From Streptomyces showdoensis (lineage in GTDB: Bacteria > Actinomycetota > Actinomycetes > Streptomycetales > Streptomycetaceae): DNA of 64,000 nt. Under the pieces are notes generated by a model. That model did not search any database. It saw only the letters and a program-made list of their open reading frames with translations, and was not told the origin of the DNA. Shown one piece after another: positions 48,866-58,227 of this stretch. The first letter of the stretch is position 1; each line of letters begins with the position of its first letter. The translations under genes and the position numbers were made by a program. The stretch lies in NCBI RefSeq assembly GCF_039535475.1, contig NZ_BAAAXG010000026.1, positions 2,418,001-2,482,000 on the forward strand, given 5' to 3'.

Positions 48866-49711
48866 GTGAGCGACAGCCCGGCCGGACGGCTGCAGGCGCT
48901 CTTCGAGGGGCAGCGGCTGACACCGACACAGCGACGGATCGCCCACTGCATGGTGCGCCGCGCCGCCGACGTGCCCTTCCTGTCCAGCGTGGAGCTGGCC
49001 GAGCTGGCCGGCGTCAGCCAGCCCTCCGTCACCCGCTTCGCCGTCGCCCTCGGCTTCGACGGCTACCCGGCACTGCGCAAGCACCTGCGGGAGAGCGTGC
49101 CCGCGGCGGCGGTGAAGCAGGCGTCCGGGCACGACGGGCACAACGAGTACCAGCAGGCCGTGTTCGCCGAGATCGAGAACCTGCGCCACCTCGCCGAACT
49201 GCTCGCCGACCCGGCGCCCGTCGAGCGGGCCGGCCGGCTGCTCGCCGGCTCCCGGCCGCTCCTGGTGCTGGGGCTGCGCGCCGCCTCCTCGCAGGCGCGG
49301 GGCTTCGCCTACTTCGCCGCCAAGGTGCACCCGGACGTCCGGCTGCTCGACGAGGGCGGCACCATGCTCACCGACCGCGTCGACGCGGCCGTACGGGCCG
49401 GGGCGACGGCGCTGCTCTGCTTCGCCCTGCCCCGGCATCCGCGCGAGGTGGTCGAGGCCCTGGAGTACGCGCGCTCGGCCGGGCTCACCGTGGTGACCGT
49501 CGCCGAGTCCGCGTTCGCGCCCGTGGCCGCCCACAGCGACCTGCTCATCCCGGCGGCCGTCGGCACCGGTCTCGCCTTCGACACCGCCTGCGCGCCGATG
49601 CTGCTCGGCCGGGTGCTCCTGGAGGCGATGGCGGACGGGCTGCCGGACGCGCAGGCCCGCCTGGAGGAGTTCGACGCCAAGGCGGCCGCGCGCGGGCTGT
49701 TCGTGGAGTAG
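48866..49711 (+). CDS. MurR/RpiR-family regulator with SIS domain
   Basis: 281 residues. N-terminal HTH_6: LTPTQRRIAHCMVRRAADVP and SSVELAELAGVSQPSVTRFA. SIS sugar-phosphate domain: LVLGLRAASSQARGFAYFAA and LCFALPRHPREVVEALEYAR. Such regulators sense phosphosugars or other small ligands. The GTG at 48866 after a GGAAGGGGG-type site is preferred; upstream ATGs lack one. Possible control of the neighbouring catabolic genes is only positional. Confidence 0.88.
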   Translation: MSDSPAGRLQALFEGQRLTPTQRRIAHCMVRRAADVPFLSSVELAELAGVSQPSVTRFAVALGFDGYPALRKHLRESVPAAAVKQASGHDGHNEYQQAVFAEIENLRHLAELLADPAPVERAGRLLAGSRPLLVLGLRAASSQARGFAYFAAKVHPDVRLLDEGGTMLTDRVDAAVRAGATALLCFALPRHPREVVEALEYARSAGLTVVTVAESAFAPVAAHSDLLIPAAVGTGLAFDTACAPMLLGRVLLEAMADGLPDAQARLEEFDAKAAARGLFVE

Positions 49712-49727
49712 CTCCGGAGCCGGCGGC

Positions 49728-50099
49728 TCAGACCTGGAGCTCGTCCCCGATCTTCTTCAACTGATGGCGGGCCATCGCCAGATTGGCGCGGCTCTTGTCG
49801 AGGGCGAGGTAGAGGAACAGGCCGTTGGCGTCGCGGGAGGTGAGCAGCCTGATCAGGTGGTACTGGCCGCTGAGGGTGATCAGGATGTCCTCGATCCCGT
49901 CCTTGAGGCCCAGCATCTCCATCGTGCGGACCTTGGCACGGACCACGTCGGTGTTGCCCGCCGCGGCCATGTTCAGGTCGAACTCCTTGCCGCCGCCGAT
50001 CGTGCCGAGGGCCATGCCGCTCGTGTAGTCGACGAGGGCCGCGCCGATCGCGCCTTCGATCTGCGCGGCTTCCTTGAGGGAGGTCTCGGTGTTCGCCAT
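49728..50099 (-). CDS. Roadblock/LC7-family protein (a)
   Basis: 123 residues with a roadblock alpha/beta fold: IEGAIGAALVDYTSGMALGT, DILITLSGQYHLIRLLTSRD and LFLYLALDKSRANLAMARHQ. Roadblock proteins act as GTPase-activating or scaffold partners of small GTPases. In Streptomyces conservons they sit beside a kinase and a GTPase; here neither is adjacent. It is the last gene of a four-gene minus-strand run. Confidence 0.85.
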   Translation of the reverse strand: MANTETSLKEAAQIEGAIGAALVDYTSGMALGTIGGGKEFDLNMAAAGNTDVVRAKVRTMEMLGLKDGIEDILITLSGQYHLIRLLTSRDANGLFLYLALDKSRANLAMARHQLKKIGDELQV

Positions 50100-50151
50100 G
50101 GCTGTCGTACTTCCTTCGTGAGAGAGGGGTGTGTGTCGGTCGGTTCTGGTC

Positions 50152-50544
50152 TCAGTTCAGGTCTCTGCGCTCCAGTGCGCCGTCCACGAGCTCGCCTATC
50201 CGGGCGCTCGACCGTCGGGCCTCCAGGTGGAGGCGGCCCACGTTGATCCGCGGTTCGGCGAGCAGCGTCAGGACGGCCGAGCCACCCGCCGCGTACGTCG
50301 CCACATAGCCGTGCTCGCCCCGGACCAGGAGCTCGCGGAAGCCGCCCTGCCCGGTCGTGTCGGCCAGCCGCTGCCCGACGCCGAGGGCAGCCGCCGTCAG
50401 CGCGGCCACGCTCTCCGCCTCGCCGTCGACGGCGTCCTGGGCCAGCACGAGGCCGTCGGCGCTGGCCGCGAGGGCCCCGGTGAGCTGCGGCAGGCGGGCC
50501 CGCAGCCGTCTCAGCTCACCGAGCACCTCGGCTTCTGCGGTCAT
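50152..50544 (-). CDS. Roadblock/LC7-like protein (b)
   Basis: About 130 residues: PQLTGALAASADGLVLAQDA, GEAESVAALTAAALGVGQRL and VAT/YAAGGSAVLTLLAEPR-type strand, the roadblock layout typical of conservon CvnB/MglB-like proteins. The ATG at 50544 has GAGAGGAG upstream; a longer reading from 50589 is possible and would overlap the preceding stop. It probably forms homo- or heterodimers with its neighbours. Confidence 0.75.
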   Translation of the reverse strand: MTAEAEVLGELRRLRARLPQLTGALAASADGLVLAQDAVDGEAESVAALTAAALGVGQRLADTTGQGGFRELLVRGEHGYVATYAAGGSAVLTLLAEPRINVGRLHLEARRSSARIGELVDGALERRDLN

Positions 50545-50585
50545 CAGTTGTCTCCTCTCGGCGCGCAGGCGCAGGGCACGCCTCA

Positions 50586-51344
50586 TCACAGTGCTGCCTC
50601 CAGGGCGTCGCGGAGCCGGCGGAGCAGGGCGATGTCCGGGTCGGTGGCGACCTCGCCGACCCAGGCGGGCACGGCGGGCGGGGCGGGCGGCGGCGGTTCG
50701 CTCGGGGTCTCGACGAGTCCGGCCGCCGCGAGCCGCCGCACGTCGAGCAGCGTGTGGAAGGCGGGGCGGCCGAGCGCCCGGGCGATCTCCGCCGGGGTCC
50801 GCACCCCGTCGGCCGCCGCGAGCAGTGCCCGCTGCCGGGCGCCCACCGGCTGCCCGGGGGCGGCGGGGCGGGGCACGACGGGCGCGGTGTCGACGGCCGG
50901 GTAGGGCCAGACGCTGTCGAGGAGCTCGCGGCGGCGCACGGTCTCGCGCTCGACGGCCTCGGCGTCGACCGGCCGCACCGCGCCGAACCAGTGCCCCACC
51001 CCGTACCGGAAGCGGCTCGGCGCGCTGGTGGGCGCGAGCGCGAAGAACGCGGCGTCGAAGACGGCGCCGAGGTGGCAGATCTCCAGCTCGCCGTCGTGCA
51101 GCCGGCCGCTGTCGACCAGGAAGCGGCCGACGGCGCGGTGCGCGCCGGCCCGGTCCACGGCCTCGTCCCAGCCTTCGCGGGGCAGCCGTCCGCCGGCGGT
51201 GAGCAGGACGTCGAGGCCGGGCGCGGAGGGGCTCTCGGCGTGCACGACCCGGCCGTCGACCAGGTAGAGCGTGCCGTGGTCGCGGAGCAGGGCGCCGGTG
51301 GCCCGCTCGGCGGCGAGGCGGGTGAGCATCGGGGAGACGGTCAT
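50586..51344 (-). CDS. DUF4388/PatA-N-like protein with C-terminal winged helix
   Basis: 252 residues. The N-terminal half has the DUF4388 pattern G-x-L-x...Y/L-x-x-G-R-V-V-x-A: TGALLRDHGTLYLVDGRVVH and AVGRFLVDSGRLHDGELEIC. The C-terminal part resembles a winged helix (AADGVRTPAEIARALGRPAF; LLDVRRLAAAGLVET). DUF4388 proteins occur in PatA-like and gliding/polarity systems. The ATG at 51344 overlaps the upstream stop (ATGA), so it is coupled to the roadblock gene before it. Confidence 0.75.
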   Translation of the reverse strand: MTVSPMLTRLAAERATGALLRDHGTLYLVDGRVVHAESPSAPGLDVLLTAGGRLPREGWDEAVDRAGAHRAVGRFLVDSGRLHDGELEICHLGAVFDAAFFALAPTSAPSRFRYGVGHWFGAVRPVDAEAVERETVRRRELLDSVWPYPAVDTAPVVPRPAAPGQPVGARQRALLAAADGVRTPAEIARALGRPAFHTLLDVRRLAAAGLVETPSEPPPPAPPAVPAWVGEVATDPDIALLRRLRDALEAAL

Positions 51345-51727
51345 CCGAGGACCAGCCTCTCCGCGAGGTCGCCGAGCCTTATTCGGGCGAGGGCGAGGTT
51401 GCCGGCGTCGCGGTCGAGCCAGAGGTGCAGGAAGACGCTGCTGTCGAAGGAGGTCTCGACGAAGCGGAGCAGGTGGTAGCCGGTGCGGGTGGTGAGGATC
51501 AGGTCCTCGACGGGGGAGTCGTCGGACGCCGTCCCGCCGGGTGGTGACTCGAACTCCGCGGCGGCGCGGGCGAGTTCGGCGGTCTCGGCCGCCGTGGTCT
51601 CGTGGTCGCCGACCGGGGAGTCGCCCGCCGAGCCGAGGGCCAGGCCACTGGTCCAGTCGACCAGCCAGGCGCCGCGTGCCCCCGGCAGGCCCATGGCCTC
51701 CAGTAGGCACTCGTCGATTCCGGGCAC
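51341..51727 (-). CDS. Roadblock/LC7-like protein (c)
   Basis: 128 residues: MPGIDECLLEAMGLPGARGA, WLVDWTSGLALGSAGDSP, EDLILTTRTGYHLLRFVETS and HLWLDRDAGNLALARIRLGD. Similar in layout to protein (a) at 49728-50099. First gene of the four-gene run and overlapped by the DUF4388-like gene. ATG start. Confidence 0.8.
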   Translation of the reverse strand: MPGIDECLLEAMGLPGARGAWLVDWTSGLALGSAGDSPVGDHETTAAETAELARAAAEFESPPGGTASDDSPVEDLILTTRTGYHLLRFVETSFDSSVFLHLWLDRDAGNLALARIRLGDLAERLVLG

Positions 51728-51900
51728 GCGAGATCCCCTCCCGATGCGGCGTGCGGACGTACGGCAGTGACGGTGACGCTACTCAACGTCGCGGTCCGGG
51801 GGAGGGGTTCTGGCATTTTCCAGAGGAATTTGTCAGACCGGTGGTAGGGGGAGGGCGGGGAGTGTCCGGAAGCTTCCGGAGGCGGCGCCCCCGGGGCCGC

Positions 51901-52380
51901 TCAGGCCCGGCTCTCGACCGCCGCCGCGATCTCCGCCAGGTCCTTGGCGAGCGCCCGGGCGACCGCCTTCGCGCCGAAGCGGTTCATCAGCCGGGCCGCC
52001 AGGCCGGGCTTGCGGTCGTGCGCGGGGCGGGCGCTGAAGGTCATCCGCAGGGTGGTCGTCCCGGCCGAGACCGCGGGGCCCTCGGGGTGCAGGGTGATCT
52101 CGTTGACGTAGTGCATGCCGTGCGAGTCGGCCACGGTGACATAGCGCTCGGGCGGTTCGCAGGCGGTCACGGTCATCTCCTCCGTGGCCGCCTTGCCCAT
52201 CATCCGCCGGGTCTCGCGCCAGCGGGTGCCCACCCCGAAACCGCCCTGGGTGAGCACCTCGACCTTCTCGACGCCGCTGAGCACCCGGGGCATGTCCCGC
52301 AGGTCGGTGATCGACTCCCAGACCCGCCCGGGGGAGGCGGCGACCCGGCGCTCGACGACCACGGAGGTGGTTCCTGTCAT
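51901..52380 (-). CDS. SRPBCC-fold protein
   Basis: 159 residues with the START/SRPBCC pattern: VVVERRVAASPGRVWESITD at the N-terminus, GTRWRETRRMMGKAATEEMT and the long C-terminal helix (RLMNRFGAKAVARALAKDLA). Such proteins bind hydrophobic ligands or act as cyclases or aromatases. The start overlaps the stop of the PLP-enzyme gene by four bases, so the two are coupled. Confidence 0.85.
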   Translation of the reverse strand: MTGTTSVVVERRVAASPGRVWESITDLRDMPRVLSGVEKVEVLTQGGFGVGTRWRETRRMMGKAATEEMTVTACEPPERYVTVADSHGMHYVNEITLHPEGPAVSAGTTTLRMTFSARPAHDRKPGLAARLMNRFGAKAVARALAKDLAEIAAAVESRA

Positions 52381-53723
52381 GGCTTCATGGGACCACCGTC
52401 CGGCGCGTCCCGCAGGAGCGCGCCGGGCCGGTCACCGCCCGCCTCCGCCACGATCTCGTCGAGGGTCTGGGCCCGGCGGACGGTCGTGAAGGCGATGCCG
52501 CCGTCCTCCGTCGGGGTGAATCCGTGCACGGCGGGCCGGGGCAGGCTGTTGTACGCGTAGTGGTGGGCGAAGAAGTACGCGCCGGTGTCCGGCACGGCCA
52601 CCACGTCCTCCGGTCGCAGCAGCGGCAGCAGCCGCCCGGCGGCCAGCAGGTCCCCGGCGAAGCAGGCGGGCCCGGCCACGTCCTGGACGGTCTCCTCGCC
52701 GGTGCGGGGGCGGCCCCCGGCGTCGTACGCGAGGACGCGCAGCGGCCAGGACTCCGGGGCGTACACCGTGCGGGTGGCGACCTGGACGCCGGCGTGGGTG
52801 ACGGCGATCGGGCGCCCGCCGGACACCTTGGTGTACTCGACCCGGGCCAGGACCGTGCCGTGCTTGGCGAGCAGCGAGCGCCCGAACTCGGTGACCAGCG
52901 CGTAGCGGCCGTCGAGCAGGCCGGGCACGGTCGCGGCGAGCAGCCGGGCGTACTCCGCGTAGGTGGGGGTCTCCTCGTCGGAGACGAAGTTCACCGGGAG
53001 CCCGCCGCCGATGTCGAGGGTGTCGATCTGCTGCCGGCCGGCCTTGGTGTTGATCTCCTCGGCGAGCGCGTAGGCGGCGCCGACGCCTTCGGCCATCAGG
53101 GCGAGCGGGATGCCCTGGGAGCCGGTGTGGGTGTGCAGCCGGGTGAGCCAGGGGCGGTCGAGGTAGGCCTGGACGACGGCCTCGCGGGCGCCCTCGTCGC
53201 GCAGCGCCACGCCGAACTTGGAGGTGGCGGTCGCGGTCGAGAGCGCCCCGATGGAACCGGCCCCGATCTGCGGGTTCACCCGCAGGCCGAGCGGCGAGGC
53301 GGTGGGCGCGGAGGCGACCAGCGCGTCGAGCCGGGCCAGCTCCTGGAGGTTGTCGGCGTTGACGGCGATGCCCAGGGCGAGGGCCTGGCGCAGTTCCGCG
53401 GGCGTCTTGGCGGGCGAGTCCAGGACGGTGCGGGCCGGGGGCACTCCGGCCGCGCGGGCCAGCGCCAGTTCGCCGGGGCTGGCCACCTCGACGCCGAGCC
53501 CCGCCTCGTACAGCAGGCGCAGGACGGGCACGAGCGGGGCGGCCTTCACGGCGAAGGCGTGCAGTACGGGGGCGTCGGTGACGGCGGCGAAGGCGCTGGT
53601 CAGGGCGGTGGCGGAGGCGCGGATGCCGGTGGTGTCGAGGAGGGCGACGACGGGTTCGGAGGGGGTCAGGAGTCCTTGCTCGACGGCGGCGCGGACGGCC
53701 TGGTCGCGACGTGAGGAAGCCAT
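52377..53723 (-). CDS. Fold-type III PLP decarboxylase (DAP-decarboxylase-like)
   Basis: 448 residues. PLP-lysine region VLHAFAVKAAPLVPVLRLLY (Lys in FAVKA), HTHTGSQG, IDTLDIGGGLPVNF with the Gly-rich phosphate site, the EFGRSL segment, and late CxxD-like ACFAGDLL. The family decarboxylates diaminopimelate, ornithine or related amino acids; the low similarity to true LysA suggests another substrate, perhaps in a natural-product or cofactor role. Start at ATG 53723. Divergent from hutU. Confidence 0.85.
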   Translation of the reverse strand: MASSRRDQAVRAAVEQGLLTPSEPVVALLDTTGIRASATALTSAFAAVTDAPVLHAFAVKAAPLVPVLRLLYEAGLGVEVASPGELALARAAGVPPARTVLDSPAKTPAELRQALALGIAVNADNLQELARLDALVASAPTASPLGLRVNPQIGAGSIGALSTATATSKFGVALRDEGAREAVVQAYLDRPWLTRLHTHTGSQGIPLALMAEGVGAAYALAEEINTKAGRQQIDTLDIGGGLPVNFVSDEETPTYAEYARLLAATVPGLLDGRYALVTEFGRSLLAKHGTVLARVEYTKVSGGRPIAVTHAGVQVATRTVYAPESWPLRVLAYDAGGRPRTGEETVQDVAGPACFAGDLLAAGRLLPLLRPEDVVAVPDTGAYFFAHHYAYNSLPRPAVHGFTPTEDGGIAFTTVRRAQTLDEIVAEAGGDRPGALLRDAPDGGPMKP

Positions 53724-53762
53724 CCCCCCATCCCACCACCGGGTGGGGTGCCGGCGCAGCTG

Positions 53763-53791
53763 TTGACTAAGTCTATTCAGCCGGTCAGGAT
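53763..53791 (+). promoter_or_regulatory. Promoter of the hut operon
   Basis: TTGACT, 17 nt, CAGGAT (consensus TAGGAT-like), about 35 bp before the hutU start. TGAAT/ATTCA-type half-sites nearby may bind a regulator. Confidence 0.45.
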
Positions 53792-53826
53792 GTGAATATC
53801 TGAACCACATTCGAGGAGGCATCGCC

Positions 53827-55491
53827 ATGTCAGGACCCCGCCCCGTACGGGCCCCGCGCGGTACGGAACTGAGCGCCCTGGGATGGCAGCAGGAAGCCGC
53901 CCTCCGGATGCTCCAGAACAACCTCGACCCCGAGGTCGCCGAGCACCCCGACAAGCTGGTCGTCTACGGCGGTACCGGCAAGGCCGCCCGCGACTGGCGC
54001 TCCTTCGACGCCATGGTCCGCACCCTGCGCACCCTCAAGCAGGACGAGACCATGCTGGTCCAGTCCGGCCGCCCGGTCGGCGTCATGCAGACCCACGAGT
54101 GGGCCCCGCGCGTCCTCATCGCCAACTCCAACCTGGTCGGCGACTGGGCCAACTGGGAGGAGTTCCGCCGTCTGGAGGCCCTCGGCCTCACCATGTACGG
54201 CCAGATGACCGCCGGCTCCTGGATCTACATCGGCACCCAGGGCATCCTCCAGGGCACCTACGAGACCTTCGCCGCCGTCGCCGCGAAGAAGTTCAACGGC
54301 ACCCTGGCCGGCACCATCACCCTCACCGCCGGCCTCGGCGGCATGGGCGGCGCCCAGCCGCTCGCCGTCACCATGAACGACGGCGTCGCCCTCTGCATCG
54401 ACGTCGACCCGCGCGCCATCGAGCGCCGCATCGAGCACCGCTACCTGGACGTGAAGGCCGACAACCTGGCCCACGCCCTCCAGCTGGCCGTCGAGGCCCG
54501 CGACGCCCGCCGCCCGCTCTCCATCGGCCTGCTCGGCAACGCCGCCGAGCTGGTCCCGCAGATGCTGGCCGAGGGCGCGCCGATCGACATCGTGACCGAC
54601 CAGACCTCGGCCCACGACCCGCTGTCCTACCTCCCGGTCGGCGTCGCCTTCGAGGACATGGCCGACGCCGCCGCCAAGGACCCGGCCGGCTTCACCACCC
54701 GCGCCCGCGAGTCGATGGCCCGGCACGTCGAGGCCATGGTCGGCTTCATGGACGCCGGCGCCGAGGTCTTCGACTACGGCAACTCCATCCGCGGCGAGGC
54801 CCAGCTGGCCGGCTACGACCGCGCCTTCGCCTTCCCCGGCTTCGTCCCGGCCTACATCCGCCCGCTGTTCTGCGAGGGCAAGGGCCCGTTCCGCTGGGCC
54901 GCCCTGTCCGGCGAGGCCTCCGACATCCACAAGACCGACAAGGCGATCCTCGACCTCTTCCCGGAGAACGAGTCGCTGCACCGCTGGATCAAGATGGCCG
55001 GCGAGCGCGTCCACTTCCAGGGCCTGCCCGCCCGCATCTGCTGGCTCGGCCAGGGCGAGCGCGACAAGGCCGGCGACATGTTCAACGACATGGTCGGCAA
55101 CGGCACCCTCGCCGCGCCGCTCGCCATCGGCCGCGACCACCTGGACTGCGGCTCGGTGGCCTCCCCGTACCGCGAGACCGAGGCCATGCTCGACGGCTCC
55201 GACGCCATCGCCGACTGGCCGCTCCTGAACGCCATGGTCAACGTCGCCTCCGGCGCCTCCTGGGTCTCCATCCACCACGGCGGCGGCGTCGGCATGGGCC
55301 GCTCCATCCACGCCGGCCAGGTCTCGGTGGCCGACGGCACCAAGCTCGCCGGCGAGAAGATCCGCCGCGTGCTCACCAACGACCCCGGCATGGGCGTCAT
55401 CCGGCACGTCGACGCGGGCTACGACATCGCCGAGCGCGTCGCCGACGAGAAGGGCGTGCGCGTCCCCATGCGCGAGGGTGACTCCGCGTGA
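53827..55491 (+). CDS. hutU: Urocanate hydratase
   Basis: 554 residues, full length. NAD-binding and family motifs: [92 protein letters not shown] and the end [15 protein letters not shown]. It hydrates urocanate to imidazolone propionate, the second step of histidine breakdown. GAGGAGG before the ATG. Stop overlaps the following gene (GTGA). Confidence 0.97.
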   Translation: MSGPRPVRAPRGTELSALGWQQEAALRMLQNNLDPEVAEHPDKLVVYGGTGKAARDWRSFDAMVRTLRTLKQDETMLVQSGRPVGVMQTHEWAPRVLIANSNLVGDWANWEEFRRLEALGLTMYGQMTAGSWIYIGTQGILQGTYETFAAVAAKKFNGTLAGTITLTAGLGGMGGAQPLAVTMNDGVALCIDVDPRAIERRIEHRYLDVKADNLAHALQLAVEARDARRPLSIGLLGNAAELVPQMLAEGAPIDIVTDQTSAHDPLSYLPVGVAFEDMADAAAKDPAGFTTRARESMARHVEAMVGFMDAGAEVFDYGNSIRGEAQLAGYDRAFAFPGFVPAYIRPLFCEGKGPFRWAALSGEASDIHKTDKAILDLFPENESLHRWIKMAGERVHFQGLPARICWLGQGERDKAGDMFNDMVGNGTLAAPLAIGRDHLDCGSVASPYRETEAMLDGSDAIADWPLLNAMVNVASGASWVSIHHGGGVGMGRSIHAGQVSVADGTKLAGEKIRRVLTNDPGMGVIRHVDAGYDIAERVADEKGVRVPMREGDSA

Positions 55492-56783
55492 GCTCGTCCC
55501 ACGACGCCGCCGAGGCACCCCGGGGCCCCCGGGGTGCCCCGGCGGGCCCCGGCCCGGCGGCCTCCCCCACCTTCCACGCGATGTGGCGCAGCCTCGCCGG
55601 CATCGGTCGCGACGCGGGCTCCGGCGGCTACCGCCGCTACGCCTGGACCGCGGCCGACGCCGACTGCCGGCTCTGGTTCCGGATGCAGGCGGAGGCCCGC
55701 CGCCTCGACGTCGAGACCGACCGCAACGGCAACCAGTGGGCCTGGCTCGGCGACCCCGCCGCCGGTGACGCCGTCGTCACCGGCTCCCACCTGGACTCCG
55801 TCCCCGACGGCGGCGCCTTCGACGGCCCCCTCGGCGTGGTCTCCTCCTTCGCCGCCCTCGACGAGCTCCGCAGGCGCGGCGTCTCGTTCAAGCGGCCCCT
55901 CGCCATCGTCAACTTCGGCGACGAGGAGGGCGCCCGCTTCGGGCTCGCCTGCGTCGGCTCCCGGCTCACCTCCGGACAGCTGACCAAGGAGAAGGCCTTC
56001 GCGCTGCGCGACGCCGACGGCATCAGCCTCCCGCGGGCCATGGAGGCCGCCGGGTACGACCCCGAGGCCATCGGCGCGGACCCGGAGCGGCTCGCCCGCA
56101 TCGGCGCCTTCGTCGAGCTGCACGTCGAGCAGGGCCGCGCCCTGGACCTGTCCGGGGACGCCGTCGGCATCGCCTCCGCGATCTGGCCGCACGGCCGCTG
56201 GCGGTACGACTTCGCCGGCGAGGCCAACCACGCGGGCACCACCCGGCTGGTCGACCGGCGCGACCCGATGCTCACCTACGCGGAGACCGTCCTCGCCGCC
56301 CGCCGCGAGGCCGAACTCGCGGGCGCCGTCGCCACCTTCGGCAAGATCTCCGTCGAGCCGAACGGCGTCAACGCCATCCCGTCGCTGGTCCGCGGCTGGC
56401 TCGACGCCCGCGCCGCCGACCAGGGCTCCCTGGACGCGGTCATCGCCGGCGTCGAGGCGGCCGCGCGCGAGCACGCCGAGCGCGCCGGCATCGACCTCAC
56501 CGTGGTCCGCGAGTCCTTCACCCCGGTCGTGGACTTCTCCCACGCGCTGCGCGACGAACTGAGCCGCATCCTCGCGGACCGGACCGGCACCAAGGTCCCC
56601 GTCCTCGGGACGGGCGCGGGACACGACGCCGGAATCCTCTCCGGGGCGATCCCGACCGCCATGCTGTTCGTACGCAACCCCACGGGCGTCTCGCACTCCC
56701 CGGCCGAATTCGCGGCCGAGGACGACTGCGTGGCGGGCGTCCACGCACTCGCCGACGTACTGGAGGACCTGGCGTGCAGGTGA
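55488..56783 (+). CDS. M20-family amidohydrolase (allantoate/carbamoyl-amino-acid type)
   Basis: 431 residues. Metal ligands: [27 protein letters not shown] and ELHVEQG, with a late [14 protein letters not shown]. This is the hydantoinase/carbamoylase subgroup. It overlaps hutU and hutF, so its likely role is the last hut step, N-formylglutamate hydrolysis, in place of the unrelated HutG. That is inference from context; databases usually call it allantoate amidohydrolase. GTG start. Confidence 0.88.
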   Translation: MSSSHDAAEAPRGPRGAPAGPGPAASPTFHAMWRSLAGIGRDAGSGGYRRYAWTAADADCRLWFRMQAEARRLDVETDRNGNQWAWLGDPAAGDAVVTGSHLDSVPDGGAFDGPLGVVSSFAALDELRRRGVSFKRPLAIVNFGDEEGARFGLACVGSRLTSGQLTKEKAFALRDADGISLPRAMEAAGYDPEAIGADPERLARIGAFVELHVEQGRALDLSGDAVGIASAIWPHGRWRYDFAGEANHAGTTRLVDRRDPMLTYAETVLAARREAELAGAVATFGKISVEPNGVNAIPSLVRGWLDARAADQGSLDAVIAGVEAAAREHAERAGIDLTVVRESFTPVVDFSHALRDELSRILADRTGTKVPVLGTGAGHDAGILSGAIPTAMLFVRNPTGVSHSPAEFAAEDDCVAGVHALADVLEDLACR

Positions 56784-58108
56784 CCTACTGGCTGGAGCAC
56801 GCCTGGCTCGGCGTCCACGTCGAGCCGGGCGTGGCCCTGGACGTCACGGACGGCCGCGTCACCGCGGTCCGGACCGGCGTGGACACCCCGCCCCAGGGCG
56901 CGGAGGTGCTCCGCGGCCTGACCGTCCCCGGCCTGGCCAACGCCCACTCGCACGCCTTCCACCGCGCCCTGCGCGGCACCGTCCAGGTGGGCTCCGGCAC
57001 CTTCTGGACCTGGCGCGAGGTCATGTACACCGTCGCCCAACGCCTCACCCCCGACAGCTACTTCGCGCTGGCCCGGGCCGTGTACGCGGAGATGGCGCTG
57101 GCCGGCATCACGGCCGTCGGCGAGTTCCACTACCTCCACCACGCGCCCGGTGGCACGGCGTACGACGACCCCAACGCCATGGGCGAGGCCCTCATCGCGG
57201 CGGCGCGGGAGGCGGGCATCCGGATCACCCTCCTCGACACCGCCTACCTCTCCTCCGGTTTCGGCGCGGCCCCCGAGCCGCACCAGCTCCGCTTCACCGA
57301 CGGCACGGCCGACGCGTGGGCCGAGCGGGTCTCGGCGCTGAAGGAGAGCGAGGACGTCCGGATCGGCGCGGCGATCCACTCCGTGCGCGCCGTCCCGGCC
57401 GGCCAGCTGTCCACGGTGGCCCGCTGGGCCCAGGACCGCGAGGCCCCCCTGCACGTCCACCTCTCCGAGCAGACCGCGGAGAACGACGCCTGCCGGGCGG
57501 CCCACGGCATGACGCCCACCCAGCTGCTCGCCGAGCACGGCGTCCTGGGCGCGCGCACCACGGGCGTCCACAACACCCACATGACGGACGCCGACATCGC
57601 GCTGATCGGCTCCTCCTCGACCGGCACCTGCATGTGCCCGACGACCGAACGCGACCTGGCGGACGGCATCGGCCCGGCGGTCGCGCTCCAGCGGGCCGGC
57701 TCGCCGCTCTCGCTGGGCAGCGACAGCCACGCGGTGATCGACCTCCTGGAGGAGGCGCGGGCCATGGAGCTGAACGAGCGCCTGCGCACCCGCACCCGCG
57801 GCCACTGGACGGCCGCCGCCCTGCTCCGCGCGGCGACGGCCGACGGCCACGCGGCCCTGGGCCGGCCGGACGCGGGCACCCTGGAGGCGGGCGCCCCGGC
57901 CGACTTCACCACGCTGGCCCTGGACTCGGTCCGCACGGCGGGCCCGGTGCCGCGGCTGGGCGCCGAGACGGCGGTCTTCGCGGCGACGGCGGCGGACGTC
58001 CGGCACACGGTCGTGGCCGGCCGCCACGTCGTACGGGACGGCGTCCACACGTCCGTACCCGACACGGGCCGGGCCCTCGCGGACGCGATCGCGGCCCTCA
58101 GAGACTGA
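56774..58108 (+). CDS. hutF: Formimidoylglutamate deiminase
   Basis: 444 residues of the amidohydrolase superfamily. [14 protein letters not shown] (metal HxH), the second His in [34 protein letters not shown], and [16 protein letters not shown] with the metal Asp. It turns formimidoylglutamate into formylglutamate and ammonia. GTG start overlapping the amidohydrolase gene by ten bases. Followed by a long hairpin before hutI. Confidence 0.92.
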   Translation: MQVTYWLEHAWLGVHVEPGVALDVTDGRVTAVRTGVDTPPQGAEVLRGLTVPGLANAHSHAFHRALRGTVQVGSGTFWTWREVMYTVAQRLTPDSYFALARAVYAEMALAGITAVGEFHYLHHAPGGTAYDDPNAMGEALIAAAREAGIRITLLDTAYLSSGFGAAPEPHQLRFTDGTADAWAERVSALKESEDVRIGAAIHSVRAVPAGQLSTVARWAQDREAPLHVHLSEQTAENDACRAAHGMTPTQLLAEHGVLGARTTGVHNTHMTDADIALIGSSSTGTCMCPTTERDLADGIGPAVALQRAGSPLSLGSDSHAVIDLLEEARAMELNERLRTRTRGHWTAAALLRAATADGHAALGRPDAGTLEAGAPADFTTLALDSVRTAGPVPRLGAETAVFAATAADVRHTVVAGRHVVRDGVHTSVPDTGRALADAIAALRD

Positions 58109-58117
58109 CCGCTCCGC

Positions 58118-58186
58118 CGGGTCGTGCCCCCGCGCCCGCGTCGGGGGCGCCCGTTCCGCCCGGGCGGAACGGGTGGGCACGACCCG
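58118..58186 (+). promoter_or_regulatory. 69-nt nested hairpin between hutF and hutI
   Basis: Outer stem CGGGTCGTGCCC/GGGCACGACCCG (12 bp) and inner CCCGTTCCGCC/GGCGGAACGGG (11 bp), both perfect. It sits in the 119-bp gap inside the operon and has no T run, so attenuation or mRNA stabilisation is as likely as termination. Confidence 0.6.
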
Positions 58187-58227
58187 ACCACCGGCCCGCA
58201 CCCGAACACCCCCCACGGAGAGCACCC

